A stretch of DNA of 64,000 nucleotides from positions 62,001 to 126,000 of the forward strand of contig LYSY01000003.1 of assembly GCA_001657395.1 (NCBI GenBank). The letters are read 5' to 3'. Of this stretch, positions 19,622-28,911 are shown piece by piece. The DNA comes from Rhodospirillales bacterium BBD 1991-14 (lineage in GTDB: Bacteria > Pseudomonadota > Alphaproteobacteria > Kiloniellales > Kiloniellaceae). Below the pieces are notes generated by a model. The model was not told the DNA's origin. It searched no databases and worked only from the letters and a program-made list of their open reading frames with translations. The translations under genes were made by a program, and so were the position numbers. Every line of letters starts with the position of its first letter. Position 1 is the first letter of the stretch.

Positions 19622-20293
19622 ATGGATCTGCTGTCGTCGCCCATCACCGCTGCAGATCGCCCAGCGGTTGCCATGAACGGACCCAGGCCAGAGGGAACGC
19701 CAGCTTTGACGATTCCGCCAACCCGGATTCCCCGCGAAGCCGCCCGGCTGCGCGTCGAGACCGTGACCGCTGCAAACTGGCCGGACATGGAAGCTCTTTT
19801 TGAGGGGCGCGGCGGGCCGCACTACTGCTGGTGCATGGTCTGGCGCAGGATGCCGTCCAAGGACCGCCGCGACAAAGGGTGCAAGAAGGCTGCTCTGAAG
19901 CAGCGCGTCGAAGACGGCACACCTGTGGGACTGCTGGGCTATCTCGACGAGCGGCCGGTTGCCTGGTGTTCGGTGGGGCCGCGCCCCTCCTTTCGCCGCT
20001 TGGCCGACACTGAGCCGGACCAAATGCAGAAAGGACCGGAAAGCGTCTGGAGCATTGTCTGCTTTTATGTCCAGCGGGCTTACCGCAGCCAAGGCTTGGC
20101 GGCGCAGCTCATCGAGCAAGCGGTGGCCTATGCACAAGCGCAGGGCGCCGAGATGGTCGAGGCCTACCCGGTGGAGCCCGAAGCGCCAAGTTATCGCTTC
20201 ATGGGCTTCGTACCGCAGTTCGCCCGCGCCGGTTTCACCATGGCCGGCAAGGCCGGTGGCCGCCGTCACATCATGCAGTTGCGCCTGCGGTGA
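19622..20293 (+). CDS. GNAT family N-acetyltransferase
   Basis: YCWCMVWRRMPSKDRR...VWSIVCFYVQRAYRSQGLAAQLIEQAVAYAQAQGAEMVEAYPVE; start at 19622 or 19673. Confidence 0.85.
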   Translation: MDLLSSPITAADRPAVAMNGPRPEGTPALTIPPTRIPREAARLRVETVTAANWPDMEALFEGRGGPHYCWCMVWRRMPSKDRRDKGCKKAALKQRVEDGTPVGLLGYLDERPVAWCSVGPRPSFRRLADTEPDQMQKGPESVWSIVCFYVQRAYRSQGLAAQLIEQAVAYAQAQGAEMVEAYPVEPEAPSYRFMGFVPQFARAGFTMAGKAGGRRHIMQLRLR

Positions 20294-20330
20294 GGCTTTG
20301 GTCGAGCGGGCCCGCCGCCAGACCGTCCGG

Positions 20331-23300
20331 TCACTCCGCGGCGGCGGGGACCGGCGAGGTCTCCGTGCCCGACGATCCGGACTCCCCGCCCTGGCGCTGC
20401 GCCAAGCCCCCGCCCGGCCGCATGACCAGGGCGAACATCGGCGGCGTGAAGTAGAACGACACCACCGTCGACAGCAGGACACCGCCCGCGATGGCCATGG
20501 CAAAGGGTGGCCAGAAGCCGCCGCCGGCCAGGATCAGCGGGATGAAGCCGCCGACCGTGGTGATCGTGGTGGAGAGGATGTGGCGCGCCTGGCGGCTGAC
20601 GACCCGGCGCATCGCGGTGAGGTCGCCGCGGGCCGCCTCCGGGTCGCGTTGCAGAGCGGTCAGGACGATGATGGCGGCGTTCACCGAAACACCGATGGAG
20701 CCGATGGTTCCGATCAGCGCCTGAATGCCGAAGGGGTACTGGAACACAGCCAGCGCCAGCAGGCTGAGCCCCATCGACAGGCCGGCGACGGCCGCGGTCA
20801 CCAAGGACAGCCGGTAGGAGCCGAAGGTGAGGAAAATCGCCACCACCGTCAGCGTGACCACGAGGCCAGCGGCCGCGGCAAGGTTCCTTGTCGTTTCGGC
20901 CCTGGCATCCGCATCGCCGCCGACCTCCAGCCGGTAGCCGGGGGCGAGGCCAAGCGGGTTTTCGGCCAGCAGGGCCTGGGCCTGCTTCAGCACCTCTTCC
21001 GGCAGCACGCCCCGGGCGATGAAGCCCTGGACCGTGTTCACCCTTTCGCCGTTGCGCCGGGTGATCGGACTGTCGGACGGCAGCAGAACGAGGGCACCGA
21101 GGGCGGTCAGAGGAATGCCGGGGTAGCCGCCGCTGGCGGCGGTCTCCGCGGCACCCGGTGGGACGATCACCAGGCTGCGCAGCGCCTCCACGCTGCCCCG
21201 CGCCCCGTCTGACAGGCGCACGCGCAGCGGCAGCTCCTCGGTCGCCTCGACCAGCGAGCCGCCCAGGGCACCACTGAGACCGGCCTCGAGCTGGCGGGCG
21301 ACCTCCGCCAGCGAAAGGCCGGCCAGGCGCACCTTGTGCTCGTCGAGCCGGAACACCAGTTTCGGCTCGGCCCCGATGAGGTCGGCCCGGGTGTGGGTGA
21401 TCTCGGGAATCTGCGCCAGCAGCCCGCGCAGCACCTGGCCGTCTTCGCGCAGGGTTTCCAGATTGGGCCCCACCAGACGCAGTTCGACCGGCGCGTTCAC
21501 CGGCGGCCCCTGCACCAGTCCGCGGACCAGGATTTGGGCCTGCGGGAACTCCCGGTCGAGAGAGGCCTGCAGCGCGGGAATGAGCCGCTCGGTGGCTTCC
21601 GGCGAGACGCTGGTGACCAGGGCCTCGGCAAAGCCGGACACGCCGTCGCGGTCGGTGACCATGTTGTAGTAGAAGGCCGGCGCCGACTCGCCGACGACCC
21701 AGTGCAAGCTGCGGATCTCCGCTTCTTCCCGCAGCCGGGCATCCATGCGCAGCGCCACGGCCTCCGTCTCGGCAATGGCCGCGCCGCCCGGCAGGCTCAC
21801 CTGAACATAGAACTGGTCGCGGTCGACCCCGGGGAAGAACTGCGCCGTCAGCGTCGGGAAGGCGGCGAAGCCCATCAGCGGCAGCACCAGTGCACCCAGA
21901 ATCGCCAAGCCCTTGTGCCGCAGCGCCAGGTCCAGCGAGCGGTCGAAGAGACGGCCCAGCCGCGGCTGGGTAATCCCGCGCTGCAGGAGACCGCCCCGCG
22001 ACGCAGACTGCCCGCCCGCCGACAGAAGGCGTCCGGCCAAGGCCGGCGTCACGCTCAGTGCCAGCAGCAGGGAGACCGACAGCATGATGATGACCGACAG
22101 CGCGATGGAGCCGACGAAATCGCCGGCCGGACCCGGCAGCAGCGCCATGGGCACAAAGGCCAGGACGGTGGTCACCGTCGAGGCCAGCAGCGGAACCGCC
22201 AGCCGGTCGACGGAGTCCGCCACCGCCCGCAGCGCCGGCAGCCCGGCTGCGATGCGGCGCTTGATCTGATCGGACATGACGATGGCGGCATCGACCAGCA
22301 GCCCGAGCGCGACAATGAGCCCGGTCACCGACATCTGCTGGATCGGCAGACCGAGCCATTGCATCACGGTCACCGACATCAGGGTTGCCAGCGGGATCAC
22401 CGCTGCCACGACGCTGGCCGCCCGCCAGCCGAGCGACACGAAGAGCACGAGCACCACCAGCGACACGCCGATGGCGAGATTGACGCCCAGATCGGCGAAG
22501 CGCTGCTGGGTGTAGCGGCTCTGGTCGAAAATCAGCCGGTGCTCCAGGCCGCCGGGCAGACTGACCTCGAAGTCCGCAATGACCGCCTTGGCGGCAGCCG
22601 TCCAGGCGTCCACCTGGCGGTCATTTTCCATCCGTGCGGCCACCAGCACCGCCGGGCGGCCATCGGCATAGGCGATCTCGCCCGGCGGGTCGGCAAAGGC
22701 ACGCTCGATTACAGCGACATCGCTCAGCCGCAGGGTCGTGCCCACAGCATCGCTGCGCAGCGGAATGTCACGGATGCGCTGCAGGGTTTCGATCTCGCCT
22801 TCGGTCTCGACCAGAAGGTCGTAGCGTTCGCCGCGCAACTGGCCGGAGCGCACCTTGGCGTCGGCCTGGGCGACGGCGTCGGACACCTGGTCGAAACTGA
22901 GGCCCAGGCCCGCCAGACGCTGCGCATCCACCGCAACGCGGACCTCCTCCTCCCGCTCGCCAAAGAGGCGCACGTGCTTGGTGTCGGAAATCTGGCGCAG
23001 CCGGTCCTGCAGGAGTTCGGCATAGCGGCGCTGGATCGCGGGATTCGCCGACCGATCGCCGCGCATGACAATGGCGCTGATCGTCGTATAGGCCGAGGTC
23101 CGGTCGGTATCCAGGTCCGGCTCCGGCACCCCGGCGGGAAAGCTGCGCGCGGCATCGCTCAAGGCGTCGCGAATCTCCGCCCAGACCTGCTCTATGGTCT
23201 CCTCGCCGATGTACAGCGAGAGCTCCACCGAGATCACGGAGACACCCGTGCGCGAGGTGGAGCGGATTTCGTCGATCTCCGGGATCTCGCGCAGTTCCTC

Positions 23301-23507
23301 CTCGATCTTCTCGGTCACCAGGGACTCGACCCGGGAGGGCTCGGCACCCGGATAGGGCGTGACGACCGTGGCGAAGAGGTTGGTGATGGTCGGGTCTTCC
23401 TGGCGGCCGATGCTGGTGGCGGCGGAAGCCGCCAGGGCGAGGATGACGCCGAGGACCAGGAACAGCATACGGGTGTTGCGGAACAGGAGAGTCTTCATCG
23501 CGGTCAT
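20331..23507 (-). CDS. Efflux RND transporter permease subunit
   Basis: 1058 aa, MKTLLFRNTRMLFLVLGVILAL..., RND motifs (VTPYPGAEPSRVESLVTEKIEEEL; PGPAGDFVGSIALSVIIML). Confidence 0.95.
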   Translation of the reverse strand: MTAMKTLLFRNTRMLFLVLGVILALAASAATSIGRQEDPTITNLFATVVTPYPGAEPSRVESLVTEKIEEELREIPEIDEIRSTSRTGVSVISVELSLYIGEETIEQVWAEIRDALSDAARSFPAGVPEPDLDTDRTSAYTTISAIVMRGDRSANPAIQRRYAELLQDRLRQISDTKHVRLFGEREEEVRVAVDAQRLAGLGLSFDQVSDAVAQADAKVRSGQLRGERYDLLVETEGEIETLQRIRDIPLRSDAVGTTLRLSDVAVIERAFADPPGEIAYADGRPAVLVAARMENDRQVDAWTAAAKAVIADFEVSLPGGLEHRLIFDQSRYTQQRFADLGVNLAIGVSLVVLVLFVSLGWRAASVVAAVIPLATLMSVTVMQWLGLPIQQMSVTGLIVALGLLVDAAIVMSDQIKRRIAAGLPALRAVADSVDRLAVPLLASTVTTVLAFVPMALLPGPAGDFVGSIALSVIIMLSVSLLLALSVTPALAGRLLSAGGQSASRGGLLQRGITQPRLGRLFDRSLDLALRHKGLAILGALVLPLMGFAAFPTLTAQFFPGVDRDQFYVQVSLPGGAAIAETEAVALRMDARLREEAEIRSLHWVVGESAPAFYYNMVTDRDGVSGFAEALVTSVSPEATERLIPALQASLDREFPQAQILVRGLVQGPPVNAPVELRLVGPNLETLREDGQVLRGLLAQIPEITHTRADLIGAEPKLVFRLDEHKVRLAGLSLAEVARQLEAGLSGALGGSLVEATEELPLRVRLSDGARGSVEALRSLVIVPPGAAETAASGGYPGIPLTALGALVLLPSDSPITRRNGERVNTVQGFIARGVLPEEVLKQAQALLAENPLGLAPGYRLEVGGDADARAETTRNLAAAAGLVVTLTVVAIFLTFGSYRLSLVTAAVAGLSMGLSLLALAVFQYPFGIQALIGTIGSIGVSVNAAIIVLTALQRDPEAARGDLTAMRRVVSRQARHILSTTITTVGGFIPLILAGGGFWPPFAMAIAGGVLLSTVVSFYFTPPMFALVMRPGGGLAQRQGGESGSSGTETSPVPAAAE

Positions 23508-24631
23508 CCCTCTCCGGCGGCAAGGGAAACCTGCTGCCCCGGCACCACACGGTTGCGGCCGCTGGCGACGACGCGGTCGCCGGCACGCAGGGTGCCGCGC
23601 ACGAAGACGCGCTCTCCGGCTGTGTGCAGCAGTTCGACCGCTTCCTGGCCGATGTGGAAGGCGCCCTCGTCACCCGGCTGCAGTGTGAGGACCGACCACA
23701 GGCCTCGCTCGCCTTCGGTGAGGGCGGAGATCGGCAGCCAGAACCCCTCTGCTGCAACCAAACGGGACAGATGCAGCTCGACCGTATCGCCGAAGTTCAC
23801 CTCCGGCTCTCCAAGCACATCAAAGAGGATGCCCACTGTGCGGGTCGCCGTGGTGAGGTCGGGCCGGATGGCAGCGACGCGGGCCTGAAGGGCACGGCCG
23901 TTTGCGGAGAGGCCGATCACCTCCCCAGGACTGAGCGCGGCCGCCGCCTCCGGCGACACACCGATGCGGGCCTGCGGCCGCGCGGTCTCGAGAATGTCGA
24001 CGACCGGCGTGCCGGCATCCACCACGCTGCCCGTGTCGATGAAGCGCGCCCCGATGCGGCCGCCAAAGGGGGCCCGCACCACCGATTTGTCGAGGTCGAC
24101 GTCGATGCGGCGAATGGCGGCATCGAGCGCCGCCAGCTCGCCCTCCAAAGCCACCGCGCCCAGGCGCGCTTCGTCGAGGCGCTGCTCGGAGGCGTGGCCG
24201 CGGTCGCGCAGCACGCGCTGCCGCCCTTCGGTCAGGCGGGCCAGTTCCAGCGAGGCAACCACCTGCTGGCGCTGACCGAGTAGGCGGTCACGCTCAGCCT
24301 CCAGGATCGCCGTGTCCAAGGTGGCAACGACGGCGCCGGTATCCACCGCTTCGCCCTCCTCCACCGTGACAGCGGCCACCAGACCCGAACGCTCGAAGGC
24401 GATGCGCGCCTGCTGCGCGGGTTCCAGGCGGCCGACAAAGCGCTCGGCGACCGCGTAGCCCTGCGCGGCTTCCAGAACCAGGCTCGCCACCGGAATAGGG
24501 GTGAAGCTGTGGGCGCCTTCGGCTTTCGACTGTGCCGCGCGCAGATGCAGAAGGGCCGCGCCGCCCGCGAGGCTGGCCACAAAGCCCACCGCGACCAGCG
24601 CAATGAAAGAGGTGCGTAGCAACCGGTTCAT
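23504..24631 (-). CDS. Efflux RND transporter periplasmic adaptor subunit
   Basis: HlyD/MFP fold; 4-bp overlap with the permease ORF; start MNRLLRTSFIALVAV. Confidence 0.93.
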   Translation of the reverse strand: MNRLLRTSFIALVAVGFVASLAGGAALLHLRAAQSKAEGAHSFTPIPVASLVLEAAQGYAVAERFVGRLEPAQQARIAFERSGLVAAVTVEEGEAVDTGAVVATLDTAILEAERDRLLGQRQQVVASLELARLTEGRQRVLRDRGHASEQRLDEARLGAVALEGELAALDAAIRRIDVDLDKSVVRAPFGGRIGARFIDTGSVVDAGTPVVDILETARPQARIGVSPEAAAALSPGEVIGLSANGRALQARVAAIRPDLTTATRTVGILFDVLGEPEVNFGDTVELHLSRLVAAEGFWLPISALTEGERGLWSVLTLQPGDEGAFHIGQEAVELLHTAGERVFVRGTLRAGDRVVASGRNRVVPGQQVSLAAGEG

Positions 24632-24685
24632 GTCCGCTTCCCTTTTGGCCTTGGCTTCGCGAGCCCGCTTATTTGTATTCTGCGT

Positions 24686-24707
24686 TTTACGTGGAATTAC
24701 ACGTAAA
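24686..24707. promoter_or_regulatory. Putative MarR operator upstream of RND adaptor gene
   Basis: TTTACGTG-GAATTA-CACGTAAA, perfect 8-bp inverted repeat; near-copy at 25211-25230. Confidence 0.8.
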
Positions 24708-24760
24708 TGGATCACGGAGGAGCTGTCGATTTCGGTCCATAGAAGGCAGATTTCCTGGGG

Positions 24761-25186
24761 CTATTCCGCGAGGCGGTCGAGGGCACGGCGCAGGTCCGGC
24801 CAATCCACCTCCGCAAGGCGTTCGTGGGAGACCTTCTGGGCGGCCTGCCAGAGGGGCACGGCCTTCTTCAAAAGGGCCTGTCCCTGCGGCGTCAGCTTCA
24901 GACGCCGCACGCGCGCATCCTTTTCGTCCGCCACGGAGGCCACGAGGCCCCGCCTCTCCAGCGGCCGCAGATCCTTTGTCAGCGTCGTTCGGTCCATGCC
25001 GAGCCCGGCGGCAAGAGCGCCGAGCGGCGCCGGCCGCTCCCGCTTCAAGGCAGCCAGGATCGTGAACTGCCCGGCCTTGAGCGCGACGGGCCTGAGCGCC
25101 TCCTCGTAGCGCTTGGAGATCCTGCGGGCGACACGCCGCATGGTCTGGCAGACGCAGGCCGCCTCGAAGTCCGCTGCTGCGATCAT
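24761..25186 (-). CDS. MarR family transcriptional regulator
   Basis: Winged-helix LKAGQFTILAALKRERPAPLGALAAGLGMDRTTLTKDLRPLERRGLVASVADEKDARVRRLKLTPQGQ; SD GGAAAGGA before ATG at 25186. Confidence 0.93.
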   Translation of the reverse strand: MIAAADFEAACVCQTMRRVARRISKRYEEALRPVALKAGQFTILAALKRERPAPLGALAAGLGMDRTTLTKDLRPLERRGLVASVADEKDARVRRLKLTPQGQALLKKAVPLWQAAQKVSHERLAEVDWPDLRRALDRLAE

Positions 25187-25210
25187 GAGGATTTCCTTTC
25201 CAGATCCAGA

Positions 25211-25230
25211 TAGGTGCAATTCCACATAAT
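25211..25230. promoter_or_regulatory. Putative MarR operator upstream of marR itself
   Basis: Minus strand ATTATGTGGAATTGCACCTA, close match to TTTACGTGGAATTACACGTAAA at 24686-24707. Confidence 0.75.
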
Positions 25231-25300
25231 GTCAAGCCGGAGGATCACCGCGTCCGCTGCTTGCAGAGCGTTGGAACCACCCGGAGTCCGAGAGCGGATC

Positions 25301-25360
25301 CGCTCTAGGGCCGGACGCTCTAGGGCCGGACGCTCTAGGGCCGGACGCTCTAGGGTTGGC
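25301..25360. repeat. 15-bp tandem repeat, 4 copies (CGCTCTAGGGCCGGA), spanning the LacI-type regulator stop codon
   Basis: Three identical copies plus one degenerate (cgctctagggttggc). Confidence 0.97.
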
Positions 25361-26354
25361 CGTTCTCGCGGGTCGAAGCACGCACGACCAGATGGGTCGG
25401 GATACGGCGGATCTCGCTGGGGCGCCGCGGTTGTTCCAGGCGCAGGTCGAGAAGCTCGATGATCTGCGCCACCACGGCACCGACAGGATAGTCGAGGGTG
25501 GTGAGCTGGAAGCTGCGGCGGGCGCTGTCCGGCAGGTTGTTGAAGCCGATGATCGCCAGGTCCCCCGGCACGCCGAGCCCCAGGGCGCGGCCGGCCTCGA
25601 GGGCGGCAATGGCGATACGGTCGTTGCTGCAGAAGAGGCCGTCCGGCCGCGGCGTGCGCGACAGCAAGGTGGTGGCCGCGGCGAAGGCGGCGGCATCGTC
25701 CCGCCCCGTCACGCTCTGCTGCACGATGCTGTGCCCCGCGGCGCGGGCGGCCGCCTGAAAACCGTTGCGGCGCTCCCGGTCGGAGAAGGTGGCACCGCCC
25801 TGGCCCAGAAACGCCAACTGCCGGCAGCCGGTGCGCAGCAGCAGCTGGGCCGCCTGCCGCCCGCCGTCGTGATTGTCGGCCAGCACACAGTCCACGCCCG
25901 GCGTCTCCAGCACCCGTCCGGCCAGAATGACCGGAAGCCCGGCGCGCACGCAGCGCTCCGAATGGGCGAGCGACATGGTGCCCGCGGAAACCACGACCGC
26001 ATCGGACTGATAGTCCAGGGCCTGCAGCATCCCCTCCTCGCCAGGCGCCCCGACGGCCGCGGGGGACAGCATCAGCCGGGTGCCGCGCTCGGCCAGAGCT
26101 TCGGCCAGACAGTCCATGAAGCGGGCATCGAAGGGATCGGTCATGCGCCCCATGACCAGCGTGACCAGGTTGGTGCGGTTGCGCACCAGGCCGCGGGCCA
26201 GCAGCGACGGGCGGTAGCCGAGAAGGTCGGCGGCGGCCAGAACCTTCTCGCGGGTCTTCAGGGAAGCGCTGGCCCCTTCGGTGAAAACCCGCGACACGGC
26301 GGAGGCGGAAACCCCGGCTTCCCGGGCGACGTCTTTGATCGTGACTCGGCGCAT
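25350..26354 (-). CDS. LacI family transcriptional regulator
   Basis: MRRVTIKDVAREAGVSASAVSRVFTEGASASLKTREKVLAAADLLGYRPSLLARGL, classic LacI HTH plus ligand domain. Confidence 0.96.
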   Translation of the reverse strand: MRRVTIKDVAREAGVSASAVSRVFTEGASASLKTREKVLAAADLLGYRPSLLARGLVRNRTNLVTLVMGRMTDPFDARFMDCLAEALAERGTRLMLSPAAVGAPGEEGMLQALDYQSDAVVVSAGTMSLAHSERCVRAGLPVILAGRVLETPGVDCVLADNHDGGRQAAQLLLRTGCRQLAFLGQGGATFSDRERRNGFQAAARAAGHSIVQQSVTGRDDAAAFAAATTLLSRTPRPDGLFCSNDRIAIAALEAGRALGLGVPGDLAIIGFNNLPDSARRSFQLTTLDYPVGAVVAQIIELLDLRLEQPRRPSEIRRIPTHLVVRASTRENGQP

Positions 26355-26387
26355 CGGGAGAGACTATCGGAAACACAAGGCTTGCTT

Positions 26388-26399
26388 GCAAACGTTTTC
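26388..26399. promoter_or_regulatory. LacI-type operator candidate (GCAAACGTTTTC)
   Basis: Near-palindrome matching the perfect site at 26479. Confidence 0.65.
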
Positions 26400-26478
26400 T
26401 CATTCCCCCAAGGCAAGCAGCTTGCTTCATACAAAGTTCATTTGAGAGAAAACGATAGAGAGCGTAGAGTCCCAATTC

Positions 26479-26490
26479 GCAAACGTTTGC
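26479..26490. promoter_or_regulatory. LacI-type operator (GCAAACGTTTGC)
   Basis: Perfect 12-bp palindrome with central CG, between the LacI gene and a divergent sugar ABC operon. Confidence 0.8.
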
Positions 26491-26626
26491 AAAAAGTGCA
26501 GAAGGGCCATACCTGCGCCGCGCGGCAGCGGACCTGACACTCGCACGAGCCCGCCAGACCGCCGCAACGCCTCCGCACCACCCCCGTAAGGGCCCGTAAG
26601 GGAATGCAACAGAGGGAGAATCCGCG

Positions 26627-27862
26627 ATGAAACGACTTGCAACGGCGATGCTGGCCGGAGCCGTCCTGTTCAGCACAGCCCCAACCCAGGCCGAAACGCT
26701 CGTCATCGCCGGCCGCGACGGCAGCTACGGCGAGGCCTTGAAGCTGGCCGTCCAGATGTATGAGGCGAAAAACCCGGGGCTTGAGACCGAAAGACTGGAA
26801 CTGCCCGGCGGCGGCCTCCTGGAAAAGGTCACCATCGCCATGCGCGAGAAGGCCGGCGCCTACGACGTGATCATGCTGGACGACCCCTGGGCGGTGGAGT
26901 TCATGGCCAACGGCTGGCTGGCCGATCTCGACACGCTCGGCGGCGGCGTCGACGAGGACTTCGTGAAGCCGGCCCGCGACGTCTCGCGGTATCCCGTGGG
27001 CAGCGGCCCCTTCTATGCCGTCCCCTTCGTCGGCAATGTCGAACTCTTCGCCTACCGCAAGGACCTCTTCGAAAAGCACGGTCTCGACCGTCCGCAAAGC
27101 TGGACCGACGTGCTGGAGGCCGCGCGGACGATCAACAAGGCCGAAGACGGCGTCTCCGGCGCCGTGTTCCGCGGCAAGAAGGCCAACCCCATCGTCACCG
27201 GCTTCCTGCCCATCCTCTGGGCCCACGGTGCCCGCGTGGTCGGCACCGACGGCAAGGCGCACCTGGACAGCGACGCAGCGCTGGAGGCGCTGGAGCTCTT
27301 CCTGGCCCTCAGAAACTACGCCCCCAAGGGCATCGAGACCTACAACTCGACGGAGGTGCGCGACGCCCTGATGCAGGGAACCACCGCCATGACCATCGAG
27401 CTCTGGCCCTCCTGGGCGCCCTCCCTCGACGATCCGGCGAAATCCAAGGTCCCGGGCAAGATCGAGATCATGGCCGCGCCGGGCCAGGTCCAGGGGCCGG
27501 CGCCGATGTTGGGGTCCTGGCTGCTGGCGGTGCCGGCGGACGCCAAGAACCCTGAGCGCGCCCGCGACTTCATCGACTTCCTCACCTCGCCGGAGATGCA
27601 GAAGACCCTGGCCCTGGAGGTCGGCATCCCGCCGACCCGCGCCAGCGTCTACAAGGACGCCGAGGTGATCGACCGCTACCGCTGGTACCCGGCCCAGGTC
27701 GAGGCCCTGCAGAACGCCCAGCCGCGCCCGCGCATCACCCAGTGGAGCCGGGTCGAGGCCATTCTGGGCGACTACCTGCAGCTCGCCCTGATCGGAGAGA
27801 TGACACCCGAGGATGCCCTGGAGGAAGCCAACGGCAAGATCGCCCGCGCGCTCACGCGCTAG
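26627..27862 (+). CDS. Sugar ABC transporter substrate-binding protein
   Basis: Signal peptide; extracellular solute-binding family 1 features (YDVIMLDDPWAVEFMANGWLADLD, MTIELWPSW). Confidence 0.92.
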   Translation: MKRLATAMLAGAVLFSTAPTQAETLVIAGRDGSYGEALKLAVQMYEAKNPGLETERLELPGGGLLEKVTIAMREKAGAYDVIMLDDPWAVEFMANGWLADLDTLGGGVDEDFVKPARDVSRYPVGSGPFYAVPFVGNVELFAYRKDLFEKHGLDRPQSWTDVLEAARTINKAEDGVSGAVFRGKKANPIVTGFLPILWAHGARVVGTDGKAHLDSDAALEALELFLALRNYAPKGIETYNSTEVRDALMQGTTAMTIELWPSWAPSLDDPAKSKVPGKIEIMAAPGQVQGPAPMLGSWLLAVPADAKNPERARDFIDFLTSPEMQKTLALEVGIPPTRASVYKDAEVIDRYRWYPAQVEALQNAQPRPRITQWSRVEAILGDYLQLALIGEMTPEDALEEANGKIARALTR

Positions 27863-27874
27863 GCTTCCGGCCTT

Positions 27875-27907
27875 ACGGGGAGAGGGGACGCCGCACCCTC
27901 TCCCCGT
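27875..27907 (+). other. Intra-operon hairpin between SBP and permease genes
   Basis: ACGGGGAGAGGG-(9 nt)-CCCTCTCCCCGT, 12-bp perfect stem. Confidence 0.9.
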
Positions 27908-28033
27908 CCTTCTTGCGCCCGCCCTTCCCGTGTCCGGCCTTCATGTGAACGCACGCCCGGCCTTGCGGGATCCTCCCGCTTCGACGTAAGCCAGAAGCAG
28001 CGCGCAAGAGATAGAGCCGGAAGGCGACAGAAC

Positions 28034-28906
28034 ATGCCAGGACCCCGCTACACTTCTCTCCTGCTGCTCGCCCCGGCCATCGCGCTCTTTGCGCTGCTGA
28101 CTCTCTATCCGCTCGGCCGCGGACTCCTGCTGTCGTTCTTCGTCACCGACTACGGCCTCGAAGGCGCGCTCTTCGTCGGCAGCGAGAACTACCGGGAACT
28201 CCTGGGCGACCGCTTTTTCCGCCGCGCGACCTGGAACACCGTCGTCTTCACACTGCTGGCCACCTTCAGCGAGGTCGGCCTCGGGCTGATGCTGGCCCTG
28301 ATGATGAATCGCAGCTTTCCCGGCCGGCGTTTCGTGATTCCGGCGCTGGTGGCGCCCTTCGTGCTCTCGACCATGGTGGTGACCGCCATCTGGAGCGCCT
28401 GGTTCCACTATGACTTCGGGTTTCTGAACAACCTTCTGCGCGCCGCCGCCCTGCCGCCGGTGGAATGGCTCTCCGACCCCGACCTGGCCATGCTCTCGCT
28501 GGTGCTGGTGGACCTCTGGCAGACCGCGCCCTTTGCCTTCCTGATCCTGCTGGCCGGCCTGCAGGCCGTGCCGCCGGAGGTTTACGAGGCGGCGCGCATC
28601 GACGGCGCCTCGCCGCGCCAGATCCTGCTCACCATCACCCTGCCGCTGCTGACGCCGCACATTCTGCTGGCGGCGCTGCTGCGCTGCATCGACAGCTTCA
28701 AGATCTTCGACAAGGTCTACGCGCTGACCGGCGGCGGACCCGGCAACGCGACGGAAACCCTTTCGATGTATGTCTACCGGCTGGGCTTCCGCTTCTTCGA
28801 TGTCGGCCTCGCCTCGGCCGCCGCCGTCATCATGGTGGTGATCGCCGGCCTGCTGGCGACCATCTACGTCCTCAAGATCATCGGCGGACAGTCTCATGTC
28901 GGGTGA
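28034..28906 (+). CDS. Carbohydrate ABC transporter permease (MalF-type)
   Basis: EAARIDGASPRQILLTITLPLLTPHIL EAA loop; 6-TM pattern. Confidence 0.93.
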   Translation: MPGPRYTSLLLLAPAIALFALLTLYPLGRGLLLSFFVTDYGLEGALFVGSENYRELLGDRFFRRATWNTVVFTLLATFSEVGLGLMLALMMNRSFPGRRFVIPALVAPFVLSTMVVTAIWSAWFHYDFGFLNNLLRAAALPPVEWLSDPDLAMLSLVLVDLWQTAPFAFLILLAGLQAVPPEVYEAARIDGASPRQILLTITLPLLTPHILLAALLRCIDSFKIFDKVYALTGGGPGNATETLSMYVYRLGFRFFDVGLASAAAVIMVVIAGLLATIYVLKIIGGQSHVG

Positions 28907-28911
28907 GCCCC

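Noticed and set aside
21336-23888. 850-aa plus-strand ORF
   Set aside because: Antisense shadow of the RND permease; His/Arg/Gln-rich, no domain-like sequence.
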